64,000 nucleotides of DNA, taken from Harmothoe impar (taxonomy: Eukaryota > Annelida > Polychaeta > Phyllodocida > Polynoidae). The position numbers and the translations under genes were made by a program. The DNA is taken from the NCBI GenBank assembly GCA_947462335.1, contig OX381720.1, positions 45,912,654-45,976,653 of the forward strand, read 5' to 3'. Position 1 is the stretch's first letter. Every line of letters begins with the position of its first letter. Positions 47,410 through 58,729 of the stretch are shown here, one piece after another. The notes beneath the pieces are model-generated. The model saw only the letters and a list, made by a program, of their open reading frames with translations. It was not told the origin of the DNA and did no database searches.

Positions 47410-48710
47410 GGTAGCTGATCGGTCGTTGTCACACGGTGCAGAAAATTTACTGCATATCGGACCAGGGGATAGTCTGGCAGCGACCCGCCACCCCGTCCAC
47501 AAGCTGTGTACAGCACCCCGTTTCTCTTTGTCCATATTGGCTAAAAAAAACGGGACATTGTTGACTTGGCTATTTTACCCGTCTGGGTCTTATTATTTAA
47601 ACACCTCGTGTTGACCCTGTGGGGCAGCGGGTACATGGAATAAACGTGTCCAAGTGCACGCTATCTAACACATAACCGAAGGTTACTGAGTTATGTAATA
47701 ATAGTTATGTAATAATAACTGACCTATGAGGTCGCCAGTCAGTTTGCCGTGATTATTTTGACACACTCTCAGTTACTCGTAGCACATCTAATACATAATT
47801 AGACTCAGCCTCATATAAGACAGTCTCGGCCACGCAGGCTGCATATCGGACCAGGGAGATAGTCTGGCAGTGACCCACCAGCCCGTCCACAACCTGTGTA
47901 CAGCACCCCATGTCTCTTTGTCCATATTGGCTAAAAAAAAAACACAAAAAAACAGGTCATTGTTGACTTTGGCTATTTTACCCGTCTGGGTCTTATTATT
48001 TAAATCACCTCGTCTTGACCCTGTGGGGCAGTGGGTATATGGAATAACCGTGTCCAAGTGTACTCTATCTAACACATAACCAAAGGTTACTGAGTTATGT
48101 AATAATAACCACCCTATGATCCTATGAAGGCGCCAGTCAGTTTGCCGTGATTATTTTGACATACTCTCAGTTACTCGTAGGGTATCTAATACATAGTTAG
48201 ACTCAGCATCATATAAGACAGGCTCGGCCACGCCGGCTGCATATCGGACCAGGGAGATAGTCTGGCAGTGACCCACCAGCCCGTCCACAACCTGTGTACA
48301 GCACCCCGTGTCTCTTTGTCCATATTGGCTAAAAAAAAACCCAAAAAACAGGTCATTGTTGACTTTGGCTATTTTACCCGCCTGGGTCTTATTATTTAAA
48401 TCACCTCGTCTTGACCCTGTGGGGCAGCGGGTATATGGAATAACCGTGTCCAAGTGTACTCTATCTAACACATAACCAAAGGTTACTGAGTTATGTAATA
48501 ATAACCACTCTATGATCCTATGAAGACGCCAGTCAGTTTGCCGTGATTATTTTGACATACTCTCAGTTACTCGTAGGGTATCTAATACATAGTTAGACTC
48601 AGCATCATATAAGACAGGCTCGGCCGCGCCAGCCGCATATCGTACCAGAGGGATAGTCTGGCAGCAACCCGCCATCCCGTCTACAATCTGTGTACAGCAG
48701 TCTGGACCAG
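47410..48710. repeat. ~395-bp tandem repeat array (about 3.2 copies)
   Basis: The anchor GCATATCGGACCAGG recurs at 47452, 47841, 48239 and 48635 (with variation), giving spacings of 389, 398 and 396 bp. The two central copies keep a minus-strand frame of about 60 codons ending ...LRVTES-SK and TAA; outer copies are shifted. Each unit also has A-rich and TTATTATTTAAA stretches. No known gene recognised. Confidence 0.85.
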
Positions 48711-49212
48711 ACCACCAACTCTGGGTATAGCATTCTGGATGCCTGTAGCAAGACTAGATCTAACCCTTTAATAGTCGCATAGCGCTTTAATGTGCAGTGC
48801 CCGTTGTCGTCATAAGTCATGAATGCGGCACTCAGAGTTCCTCACCAGGGCTGCATGCATGCATACACTGGCATATCGACAAAGGGCGTAGCGCATTAAA
48901 GCACTATTGCCACCTTTAGCATTAAAGCGCTGAGGGTTTGTTTGTTTTTTTGATAGTGTAGAAACCAATATCTGTCTAATTAAACCCCTTATCAGTGCTG
49001 TTTTTTTTTGGGTTTTTTTCACATACAAAAAGAATTAGGTAATGGCGCTGCAGTACTCTGAAAAGCGGTGGCGGTGAATTTCCATTTAGATCCTGAAAAG
49101 GGGGGCGGTCAGATGTCGTCAAGGCTCTGATAAGTAGGGCAGTTAAAATCATATGATTACATTGAGCTAATTTTCTTGCTGAAAGGAATGAATAATTGTA
49201 TTTGTATAAAAT

Positions 49213-49242
49213 TCACACACACACACACACACACACATACAT

Positions 49243-49330
<88 letters not shown>
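49213..49330. repeat. (CA)n microsatellite
   Basis: About 118 bp of CA repeats with one short interruption. Confidence 0.99.
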
Positions 49331-49332
<2 letters not shown>

Positions 49333-49563
49333 ACACCTGATGATCTCCACACGATGACCTGATTGCTCTTCCTAAAAAAAAAAATGCCCAACTCGATCTA
49401 CCTACTCAACAGGGTTTCAGTGTATAGCGTATTAGGGGTTTTTCTGATGCGTATATTATATTGAGATTGATTTTCAACTTTTGTGATCAGTGGTTGGTCC
49501 TTAAAAGGACCGTTTGGTAGAGAGAGGGTCGCAGGGACCTTGCTGCTGAAGCGGAGGGCGTGG

Positions 49564-49917
49564 TCATAACGCGTGGCAGTCCTTCAGCAGCTCCTCCAGC
49601 ACGGCGGGCGGTAGTCCTTCCTCCATGCAGACTTGCTGCTTGACCTGCTCCACGCACCGGCGGATGAGTTGATCAGCGACGTTCTCGATCAGCTCATCCA
49701 CCACACCCTCTGCTTCAGCAGCAGTCCGCTGTCTCTCCTCTCTCTGTAGCGAGGCAAAGAACTGCTTCTCCACGGCCGCATCGATCATAGATCGAGAAAC
49801 GGCCACGAAGTTCTGTCTCTCCGCCTCCTCTCTCTGTTGCACGGCTACGAATTCCTTCTCCACGGCCGCATCGATCATAGATCGAGAAACGGCCACGAAG
49901 TTCACTCCGTGAGCCAT
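49564..49917 (-). CDS. 117-aa repeat-containing helical protein, unknown
   Basis: I chose ATG 49917 (context AAAATGGC, strong); the frame extends 15 codons further only from a GTG. Residues 6-21 and 36-51 repeat NFVAVSRSMIDAAVEK, and each is followed by a Gln/Glu/Arg-rich helix (QREEAERQ, QREERQR). The C-terminal half (VVDELIENVADQLIRRC...) is also strongly helical, so a coiled coil or helical bundle is expected. There is no signal peptide. A full CRE (TGACGTCA) lies 37 bp upstream. It is on the same strand as the alanine-rich gene of the element. I recognise no family. Confidence 0.55.
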   Translation of the reverse strand: MAHGVNFVAVSRSMIDAAVEKEFVAVQQREEAERQNFVAVSRSMIDAAVEKQFFASLQREERQRTAAEAEGVVDELIENVADQLIRRCVEQVKQQVCMEEGLPPAVLEELLKDCHAL

Positions 49918-49953
49918 TTTGTCGAACTGACTTCCTAGCCGCCTGAGAGATGC

Positions 49954-49961
49954 TGACGTCA
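49954..49961. promoter_or_regulatory. CRE palindrome TGACGTCA
   Basis: Perfect CREB/ATF-type site just upstream of the 117-codon gene; a second copy is at about 51087-51094. Confidence 0.45.
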
Positions 49962-50711
49962 CACTATTTTCGACGACGCTATGACGCGCACGAGGTAGAC
50001 AGACGACGTCGTTTCACTTCCTTATTTGGAGTTTGGGATCTTTTGACACCGAAGTCATACCGTACGGTCGCGATAAAGCAACTAGTGTTGAAAAGCGTGC
50101 CGGTCTTTTATAAGCGCCGGAGTATAAGAGCCTCCAAATGTTTTTTCTCAAGCACTAAAATCGCGACTTTGAATAAGCGCCAGCGCCTGGCTTGTATATA
50201 GCTCCTGAGTAAGAACTTCACCGAATTGAAAAGCCCTCCCTCAGAGCTCTTAATCGCGACAGTACGGTACAAATCTGATGTCAACCCGCGCCAAAAACAA
50301 AAAAGGTGTTCCGGTCACACGTACCTACGACGAGCGACCTTCAGCTATCACCACGTGAAGAGTGGGAAATAAATTTTGTACGGCAAGAAAACTGAAAACT
50401 GATAACGATTCCATTAGATAAGTATTTGGTTCCAATCTATGGCGAGATATTTCCACCAAAGCGATTGATTTATATGTCTGTAAGGTTCAGCTCTCCAACA
50501 CTCTCCAATGTCCGCCGGTGCACGACGGTCGCCGCCCATCATTAGTCACAACTAAACTTCTGCTGGAGAGTGAAAGTTACGTTGAGTCTTGAGGTGCGCA
50601 GAGATACTATCTGCCGCAGCCTGATTTTAGTTCCACGCTATTTAGATAACCGCCCCATTTAAAATCTCTCTCTCGATCCTAGTAAAGGAAAAAAAAAGGC
50701 TAGAGTTTATC

Positions 50712-50789
50712 ATGGACGCGTCTCAGTTTCAGTCAAGCCGTAAAGTGAAGAACCAGAGCTTGTACATATTCCCACGTGGTGAGGGGTGA
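50712..50789 (+). CDS. Short first exon or 25-aa frame in the element
   Basis: ATG at 50712 in strong context (ATCATGG) opens MDASQFQSSRKVKNQSLYIF and reaches TGA after 25 codons. A good donor GTG|GTGAGG occurs at 50779, so the ATG may begin a spliced gene with a basic N-terminus. No downstream exon identified. Confidence 0.3.
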   Translation: MDASQFQSSRKVKNQSLYIFPRGEG

Positions 50790-52639
50790 CCCCGCGGGGC
50801 GTTCAGTTAGTACTGAGTCTATAGTACTGAGTCTATACTCAAGGTCAAGTTCCACTCTCTAAACAGAGCTTTAGCGACTCCGTCATATAGACTAGACCGC
50901 GCGCGCGATTTTTTTTTGCTGAAGCAGCTAATCGATGGAAGAGTAGAGAACAGGTGCTCGACCAAAAATCTGCTTCAGAGGCTTGTTATCAGGTATTAAC
51001 AGTTAAATCAAAATATTTCAAAACATCCAGAAAAGCAGAATAACATGTCCTACGGGCTACAGCCGGGCACTGACGAGCAGACGGCGCTGACGTCATTTCA
51101 ATCAGGTCACAGGGCTCTTTAGACACCTTTTCTGTAAGACCCGTCTCATACCTTAGTATATAATACCGTAAACACCGGTGATTAGTATATGATCACATTG
51201 GAGTCGCGGATCCACGAAGAGGCTGAATAAGCCTCGCGCGGACCCGCCACTTGAAAATGTGACATAATCTTACCATGCGCTTTGTTTTGTTTTTGTTTCT
51301 ATTTACAACAGCAAACATTTCAAACAACCTATTGTTTTTTTAAAATGATGAAAAATCAGCCCAAAAAAAAGTAAACATTTTAGAGCTAAATTTGTGGAGG
51401 ATAGCCGGACATGCTGATGTCACTAGACCCCTAAATTCGATATGGTGACATGGGCATTTTCTTAAAATTCGATACGACGACACGGGCACGGACATCTAAG
51501 TGACATGAGACATGTGGCATTTCTTGAGTCCCACATGTGCCATGGACCATAGTGACATGAGGAAAAAAAAAAAAAAAATGTTCAAAGAGTGCATCAGAAA
51601 AGTGCCATTTCAAGCCTAAACATTTCGCCAAATTTTTTTTTCTCTTGGATGGTACTCGGTTTTGCAGTGTCTGGGTCCTTAAAAATGTACCAGAATGCTC
51701 AAATTCGGGTTCTAAATATTTTCAAAAAACGTTTTCTCCCTTAGTGACGTGTGACATGGACATTTCTTAAATTCGACATACGGCTGCATGGGGAGGACCC
51801 ACCCGTCAAGGGCCCCATGATGACTCATACCCGCCGCGTTCAAACTAGCGTGGTGGTTATAGGTAGACCTTCTTTCAGTATCCACGTGACCAGATCCATC
51901 GCCGTCTCTTGAGCAACAGTAACCGAGGTAACTAGGGTTATTGTTATCCGGTCCGTAAGACGACAGTCTAAGACGGTGTGTAGTCGCGTTTTGCTCTCCC
52001 TAATACTCTAATTCAAGTCGAGTTACCGCTAACCCCTACAAAAAGAGGGTCATTTGTGTAATTCAAAAGGCGTTCCTTTGTTAGCAATGAGGGGGTCGTT
52101 CTATTCATTGATTTTTTTTGATTTTTTTTTTTTGTTTACAACAACAAGTCAAAGTACAGTCAATCAACCGAGATCCTTTCTACTCCGTGGGGGTGTAGAA
52201 GGATCTCCCCCCTGAGGTTACAAAGTCACCTCTTTATTTAAAGGGTTACAGGTCGCAAAGTCGCTTTCGCTTTCGCTTACAAGTCACAAAGTCGCATGAA
52301 ATATTCAAGTCAAAAAGTCAAATTCATCAACTATCAGCACAGTCGTTTGAAAAGCATCAAGTCACCGAAAAACTCCTCTACAGTCACCTCCGACTCGCCT
52401 CCTCCCTACCCCCCTAAAGGGGGGTAGAGAGGAAGCGATTCCCTAGAGATCAGATAATTTTTTTTTTTTTTTTTCTCTCGAGCAGACCCTAAAAGCCCCC
52501 CCTCCCCCCCAAGTGCCCGCCCACCCCATAAATAGTGCCCCCCTCCCCCCCTCCCCTCCCCATGCATCTTAAAGTGCCCCCCTCCCCCCCTCCCCTCCTC
52601 CCCTCGCCCCTTATAGAAACCTCCCATTAGCTAGTCCAA
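50790..52639. other. Element interior, no gene recognised
   Basis: Contains a repeated GTGACATG...CATTTCTTAAA phrase (51440-51780), a poly-T tract and a C-rich low-complexity block (52455-52620). Short frames are unsupported. Confidence 0.4.
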
Positions 52640-53169
52640 GTCATGTGACCAAAAGGGAGGCGTAGTCTGTCTATTGTCTATATTATGCAAATGAGGGAGG
52701 GGGTCAGGTCACGTGACCAAGGGAGTGTGGCCTATTTTCTAAATAAAGAGCGCTTCCGGTCACGTGACCAAGGGGTGTGGTCCTATTATGCAAATGAAAG
52801 AGTCACGTGATCCATGATTATGCAAATGAGGGAGTCACCTGACCAAATGGAAGCCACTGATTGGCTGGTGATCAAAGGGGCGTAGTCTACTATGCAAATG
52901 AGGGGGTCACGTGATCAAGGGGGCGTGGTCTATTATGCAAATGAGGGGGTCACGTGGGGGTCACGTGACCAAATGGTGGCCCCTGATTGGCTGGTGATCA
53001 AGGGGGTGTGGCCTATTACGTAATTATGCAAATGAGGGGCGTGGCCTATTACGTAATTATGCAAATGAGGGGGTCACGTGACCAAATGGAGGCCTCTGAT
53101 TGGCTGCATGTCGATTGAGTAATAAACAGTACTTAACTATAGTCCCGTTCCGATACATACTATACTACT
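52640..53169 (-). repeat. Right terminal inverted repeat with promoter-motif array
   Basis: Inverted counterpart of 43434-43825, longer by extra internal repeats. ATGCAAAT, GTCACGTGAC, GATTGGCTGG and GGGGCGTGG words recur. The outermost ~80 bp differ from the left end by about one base. Confidence 0.8.
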
Positions 53170-53175
53170 AGTGTG
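53170..53175. repeat. Right 6-bp target duplication (AGTGTG)
   Basis: Matches 43428-43433 exactly. Confidence 0.85.
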
Positions 53176-54465
53176 TTTTTCCAATAGTTGTTGATTCAAG
53201 GAGAAAAAGGTTTGGCAAGGGTCAGGGCTGGTTTGAGAGGTGGCGGGAGGGATAATAACTCATGTGGTGATCCAGTGGCTTCTCTGTCAGAGTATTACCA
53301 ACTATTACACCCATTGCCAGAATGGCCGGCCACAGTGATGTATGTTACAGGTAATTGTTCTTCACTCAGCAGCCATGATAACTCAAGTTAAGACACCATA
53401 GAGACAACGCCAACCGATGCTGTCCTCTCCACATCCATCACAGGGAATGGGGAATAGCTAATCAGTTTTACCACTAGTATAATGCACCTAATGAGAAAAC
53501 AATATGGGCTATAGAAAAGATTCATTTAATATCGGATACATGATGTGCAAATTATACACCATGGAGTACGATCAGTGTAATGGCGTGGTGAATGGCCTAA
53601 TCAATAAGCAGTACAGAATGGCTGATCAATAATGAAGATGAGGACTTATATATCTAAGGATGCTGCACCGATTATCCCCCTGGATCTTCTCAGTGTCGCC
53701 ATGCATGACTTAACATGACGCAGTGTATAGCTTAGTTGCTGATCCTTGGCAACAATTGATGAGAGGAGAATACATACCTATCGGAATGGAGATTTATGAT
53801 CAGAGTCTCTTGAGCTTTGGGAATGTAATTAATCAGAATGTAACTAATCCGAATTGAGTGAGCAACGGATTACATTAGGGACTGGATGATGGAAAGGGCG
53901 AGGGAGCGATCATCTGAATGGGGGATAAAGAGGGGGAGAGGGAGCGGGGTAGTAAGGGCATGGATGATTTAATTTAGTAATACTGAAAGAGTAGCTCTTT
54001 TAGATATGAGCACAGAGTCTCTTTTAGATATGAACACATGCAGTGTGGTAATAATGCATTAGCTCATAATGAATAGAGTTGTATTTGTATATGTAATAAT
54101 GAAATCGTTTTGACCAACCTCTTTCTAGTCTTCATGGGAAACAGCTCAGCAGAGAGTGAAACAGTTTGATACAAACACAGTTCTGATACAATAACTGAAG
54201 GAGTTTGTAGGAAGACATCAAATGGTCAAGGAATCAGAAATCCAAAAATAATCAAGAATTAGAGTCACTAAGATCGTTGTCCTCTAGATATGACAACAGG
54301 AAAAGGACAGCAAGAGTGTCAGGTTGAGAGCCAGGCATCCAGTAACACATTCACTTTCCTCCAGGTAACAATGTTGTTCTACAGCCGCCAGCATGGGTTA
54401 CACCCACATTCCTTTACACCCCTACCATATGCCTTATCTACGGGGCCTTGTTATACCTGTAGGTG
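53176..54465. other. Spacer right of the element
   Basis: No gene or clear repeat structure recognised. AT-rich with short frames only. Confidence 0.4.
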
Positions 54466-56215
54466 GAGCAGCTCTCACTGAGCAGGCAGTGGGTAGCTCA
54501 GTATATACAGGAGCTGCACTGAGCAGGCAGTGGGTTACTCAGGTTATACAGGAGCTGCACTGAGCAGGCAGTGGGTTACTCATGGTATACAGGAGCTGCA
54601 CTGAGCAGGCAGTGGGTTACTCAGGGTATACAGGAGCTGCACTGAGCAGGCAGTGAGTTACTCATGTATACAGGAGCTGCACTGAGCAGGCAGTAAGTAA
54701 CCCAGGGTATACAGGAGCTGCACTGAGCAGGCAGTGGGTTACTCAGGTTATAGGGGAGGACGGGGTGTAAAGTCACAGGGGCGCGTTGTCACAAGCATGT
54801 TTTTGGGCACTTCCCGGTTAAGGATGTCCAAGATGACTAAAACCCCATTGCATATCGATAAATAACTTTGCTACAAGTCATGGTCAGGTCTCTCTGAAAA
54901 ACTCATCACACACAATTAGCCAAAAACCATTTTCGCCAAACTGGAACACGATTTTCCCCTGTTTTGGAAATGGCTGTACTTAAGCCCAAAGTAGCTTTAT
55001 TACAAAGCTGCATACATCAGACTCCTGATAAATATGTCTACTATTAGTCTGTATGCATATATATCTTAAATCTTTTCATATTTTGCAAGATCATGACCTA
55101 ATTACTTTTATGAGGGGAAGGGGCTAGTTGTCACAAGAAATGGGGCTAGTTGTCACAGTCTCTTCAGTATGTGACAACTAGCCCCATATCCAAAATATTA
55201 AAAATTCAAGGTAAGATTGATTTTGATATCATTGCATTTGCATTTGTTTCATGTATCATATTGTTCTTCAACCTCTGAAATATATATACACATGTTCTAA
55301 ATAAGTAGTGTATAAAAAAAAACATTATTACAGACAGTGTTATAAAGGAGTCTTACCAGACCCTATTTCGCCTATTTCTTTTACTGTCTATGCTGACAGC
55401 TGAGAAGGTATGGTAAACTGAAAGGGAAATCAAGTATCAAATCCTTTCTAAACCAATTCTCTAGGGATATATGCAAAGTGACAACTAGCCCCATGCCTTG
55501 TGACAACGCACCCCGTGCCGGGGCACATTGTCACAGGCCAACTTTTTTTTTAGAATTAGGTCATACGTAATAATGGTTATTGACAGTATTTCATCAAAGT
55601 GTTCCACATAATGGCGAAGTTCAGTATGATTTTTTGATATACTTTTAAGGCTCCTATCATGTTATTTGAGGGATGTACATTGAAAAGTCCGAATTTTGTG
55701 ACTTTACACCCCGTCCTCCCCTACAGGAGCTGCACTGAGCAGGCAGTGGGTTACTCAGGGTATACAGGAGCTGCACTGAGCAGGCAGTGGGTTACTCAGG
55801 TTATACAGGAGCTGCACTGAGCAGGCAGTGAGTTACTCAGGGTATACAGGAGCTGCACTGAGCAGGCAGTGAGTAACTCAGGTATACAAGAGAGCTGGAC
55901 TGGGCAGGCAGTGAGTTACTCATGTATACAGGAGCTGCACTGAGCGGGCAGAAAGTGCTTCATGTATACAGGAGCTGCACTGGGCAGGCAGTGAGTAACC
56001 CAGGGTATACAAGAGAGCTGGACTGGGCAGGCAGTGAGTAACTCAGGGTAAACAGGAGCTGCACTGAGCAGGCAGTGAGTAACTCAGGGTAAACAGGAGC
56101 TGCACTGAGGAGACAGTGAGTAACTCAGGGTATAAAGGATTTGCACTGAGCTCAGGATCTACAGGGGCTTATAGAGGAGCTACTCCCACTGAGCAGGCAG
56201 AGAGTAATACAGCTC
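54466..56215. repeat. 41-bp minisatellite, split by an insertion
   Basis: Units of about 41 bp (ACAGGAGCTGCACTGAGCAG + GCAGTGGGTTACTCAGG...) fill 54466-54750 and 55724-56215. Variation is in the GGGTTACTC/GAGTAACTC segment. The array is interrupted by the element at 54753-55721. Confidence 0.95.
54753..55721. mobile_element. 969-bp TA-target element with nested GTGACAAC repeats
   Basis: Termini GGGGAGGACGGGGTGTAAAG and complement are perfect over about 24 bp and flanked by TA. Removing the insert with one TA rebuilds an intact minisatellite unit (GGTTATACAGG). Subterminal and internal copies of GTGACAACTAGCCCC and complement recur at about 55130, 55150, 55180 and 55480. No transposase frame. 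Confidence 0.9.
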
Positions 56216-56379
56216 TGTTTCAAACAGCTGGTGGCTGACATTGTCTATTACACTCACACATAACCTGCGGCCATTTTTATACTTGTTATACTATTATGCT
56301 GCTCGTTGTCTTTTTTACTACACCTTTCACTCTTCGGTTTCCACCTGCTTTTCTTTTACTGGACCCTCTCATTCTGCAG

Positions 56380-56517
56380 TGGTCTGTCTTATTGCTGACA
56401 CTAAGTGGCCACAGGCATGCCTTTGAGAGTGTCAACACTCACTCTACTATAGTTCTCTGGGTAAAAGAATATGCACAGAACCTGCCTCCGAGCAGGTGTC
56501 TACATATGACCAGCTGA
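56380..56517 (+). CDS. Candidate coding exon, unknown protein
   Basis: A long pyrimidine tract (about 56290-56375) ends in CTGCAG, then a frame WSVLLLTLSGHRHAFESVN...VLWVKEYAQNL runs to TGA at 56515. Possible donors are TGG|GTAAAA (56460) and GAGCAG|GTGTCT (56497). The acceptor is among the best in the window; coding status is inferred only. Confidence 0.3.
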   Translation, partial: WSVLLLTLSGHRHAFESVNTHSTIVLWVKEYAQNLPPSRCLHMTS

Positions 56518-58559
56518 TATATACACATAGCAAGGGGACGGGATACAGGTCAGGGGTGGGGGGGGGGGGGTACCAATATCGAGCCTGATATTTACGATGA
56601 AACATCAGGCCTTGATACCTTTGGTGTAGTTAATAAAGGTTATCTACTTCCTACTCTGCTGTTTAACACTACATGAATGTTTGCATTTACGGAAATTTGA
56701 GATACCTTAATACTTTAACTGGCTTTAAGGCTAAGTTCAGTAATGCTATGTTTAAATGAAACGGAAAGGTCAAAACAGCATTTAAGTGGCCTTAGGTGCC
56801 ATATACTTGAATTGAATATATTGACAGTGTTACTTTTAGCATATTTAATTTACTTAATTGCAAACATTCATGCAGCGTTACATATCTGTAGGTAAGACTT
56901 GGGGAGCTGTGCCAGGGAGTACAACAAGTAGGTCTGGTATCTTCATCAAGGTTTCCTGGTTCCTAACTTGAGTCAGCCCCTAACACCCTCATTATAGATG
57001 GGTCATTTAGGTACCTGTGCCCCATGATGAGCTGCTCCGAGTAACTGGAGCAGGGGTGTAGACATGAGTTACAACATTTACTTAACACGTGCACCTACAG
57101 CAGCTTGATATATACTGACTCACTCAAATGGGGGAGAGAGAGGTATGTTGGGGTTGTCCTCTGGTTGAAAGATGCTAAATGAAGGTTCAGGCACATGGAG
57201 AAAAACTGAGAGTGTAAGGACAGGCTGTCTTAATCTGACATGTTATTTACCCATAGTACATGTATATTATAATAGTGCAAGGAAAAGAGATACTCATCAC
57301 TAAGTATGTTACATGAATACTTGTGATATACACTCATACTAAATATATTGGACTGTGTGTTGTGGTGTTCATGAACACAGATACATGAAAATTGGACCCG
57401 TGGACCCGTGGGAACCAAGAGAATCTGGTCTCTATCTAAAGGGCGACTTTATTACCACCATTTCTCTAGGATCGAAAATATATCAGGGTGATGTCCATTT
57501 CAATTTACATAATCATATACAACAACCCTGCTATCAGACATCGTGTGATATTTAAGCTGTGCAAGAGATCCTTACCCATTTGTTACTTGTTTCAACTCAT
57601 ATTCTCCAGGATTGATAATATACAGTGGGGATGACATTTCCTAAATCCTCATTCGGCTACTGGTACATCCTTTAACTGACACTTGCCCGTACATGATAAT
57701 ATGATACAACCATGCCGTATCCTATATCAGTCATCTTCGTGACACAGACAGGGGGAGGGGTCCTGTGTACAATATGGAGAATATATCCCCATCTGTTTAC
57801 AATCACAGGGTGACTGGGGAATTGAAACATGTCATACATCTAACATAAAATGGCAGTGGGAAATTTCATCTGGGTACCAATTCTTCTTGCTAATCTGAAG
57901 TCGTCTACACCACTTCTGTAGTGATGGGAACCATGCGTAGATCTATAATATATAGGGACCATCTATGCTTTCCCAGACTTGCTATGGATACGATCTCAGA
58001 ATAACTAAAGAGCAAATGATATCAAGAGAGTTAGCTCCAAGCATCATAACCGACACAGCTTAGCACTGAATAGCATTGTCGCGTGACAAGCAAATGCCCA
58101 AAATGGTGCCATTGTAGCCTCTCTTCAGTGGTAGCCATACAAATCCTCATCAGTTTGAGAAATATTCATTGGCAAAAGGTGTTCTTCAACGGCATTCCAA
58201 CCGATGTACTGTCTTACATAACTAATGACTCTTCTGCTGGATGAAGTGCACAAATCCACTCATAAGCAGTAAGTTAAATCTACACACCATCCGTCAGGGG
58301 GCATCATGGGTTTAGATGTGAGGGAGGGGGCAGAAAGCCAGCTAGTGAACCCTCTTGCTATTCTTTGCTCTTTGGTATGACCCCCAGCCGTGAACTGGAA
58401 GCAGATCTGAGCTACATGACAGGCAGTGTCTGCTAGTCATATAAAAATACATAGATCCACTATAGCCTTGTATGTTGTAGAGGAGGGATGATAGATTACT
58501 TTACCCATCTGCCTCTACTAGAGGTCAAGGCCGGGGTCGAGGCCAGTGTCTGATCTTTT
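56518..58559. other. Spacer without recognised gene
   Basis: Includes a G-run near 56560-56570. No supported exon or repeat. Confidence 0.35.
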
Positions 58560-58729
58560 AGTCATCACGTGACAGTTTGGTGTCTCCACCTAGTGGCGGT
58601 GGTGGACAACACGAGGGGCGCTGTCACGAATCGTAAACACGGTGTCTCCTGCTTGTATCCTCCCTGTTGCCAACAGGTATGGCGGGCTACACTGGGAACC
58701 TATCCCGGATAGATAATAACAAGTACTGA
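58560..58729 (+). promoter_or_regulatory. CpG-rich promoter-like region with a short first coding frame
   Basis: A local CpG-rich patch carries CACGTG and GGTGGTGGACAAC. A start codon at 58679 opens MAGYTGNLSRIDNNKY before TGA at 58729. AACAA|GTACTG would be a weak donor. It may be the 5' end of the gene whose exons lie at 60.1-60.9 kb, but the exon phases do not join directly. Confidence 0.25.

Larger units (their letters stand above)
43434..53169. mobile_element. 9.7-kb Polinton-like element lacking recognisable core genes
   Basis: The sequence AGTAGTATAGTATG... at 43434 is repeated inverted at 53169. The first ~180 bp of the two ends are nearly identical, and related, rearranged inverted repeats continue for 400-500 bp. 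Perfect AGTGTG duplications flank it at 43428-43433 and 53170-53175. Terminal AG, hundreds-of-bp inverted repeats and a 6-bp TSD are hallmarks of Polinton/Maverick elements. No DNA polymerase B, retroviral-type integrase, ATPase, protease or capsid frame is visible, so it is either a non-autonomous derivative or another class. GC and CpG content are higher than in the flanks. Confidence 0.8.

Noticed and set aside
43434..53169. Polymerase, integrase, ATPase or capsid gene in the 9.7-kb element
   Set aside because: No frame of suitable length or motif was found on either strand. Highly fragmented remnants cannot be excluded by eye.
54466..56215. Regular repeats with 41-bp period, considered as a CRISPR array
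   Set aside because: Units are contiguous without unique spacers, the genome is eukaryotic, and the array is an ordinary minisatellite.
58590..58625. CTCF-like words (CCACCTAGTGGCGG, CACGAGGGGCGCTG)
   Set aside because: Each departs from the core at two positions; too weak without a matrix score.
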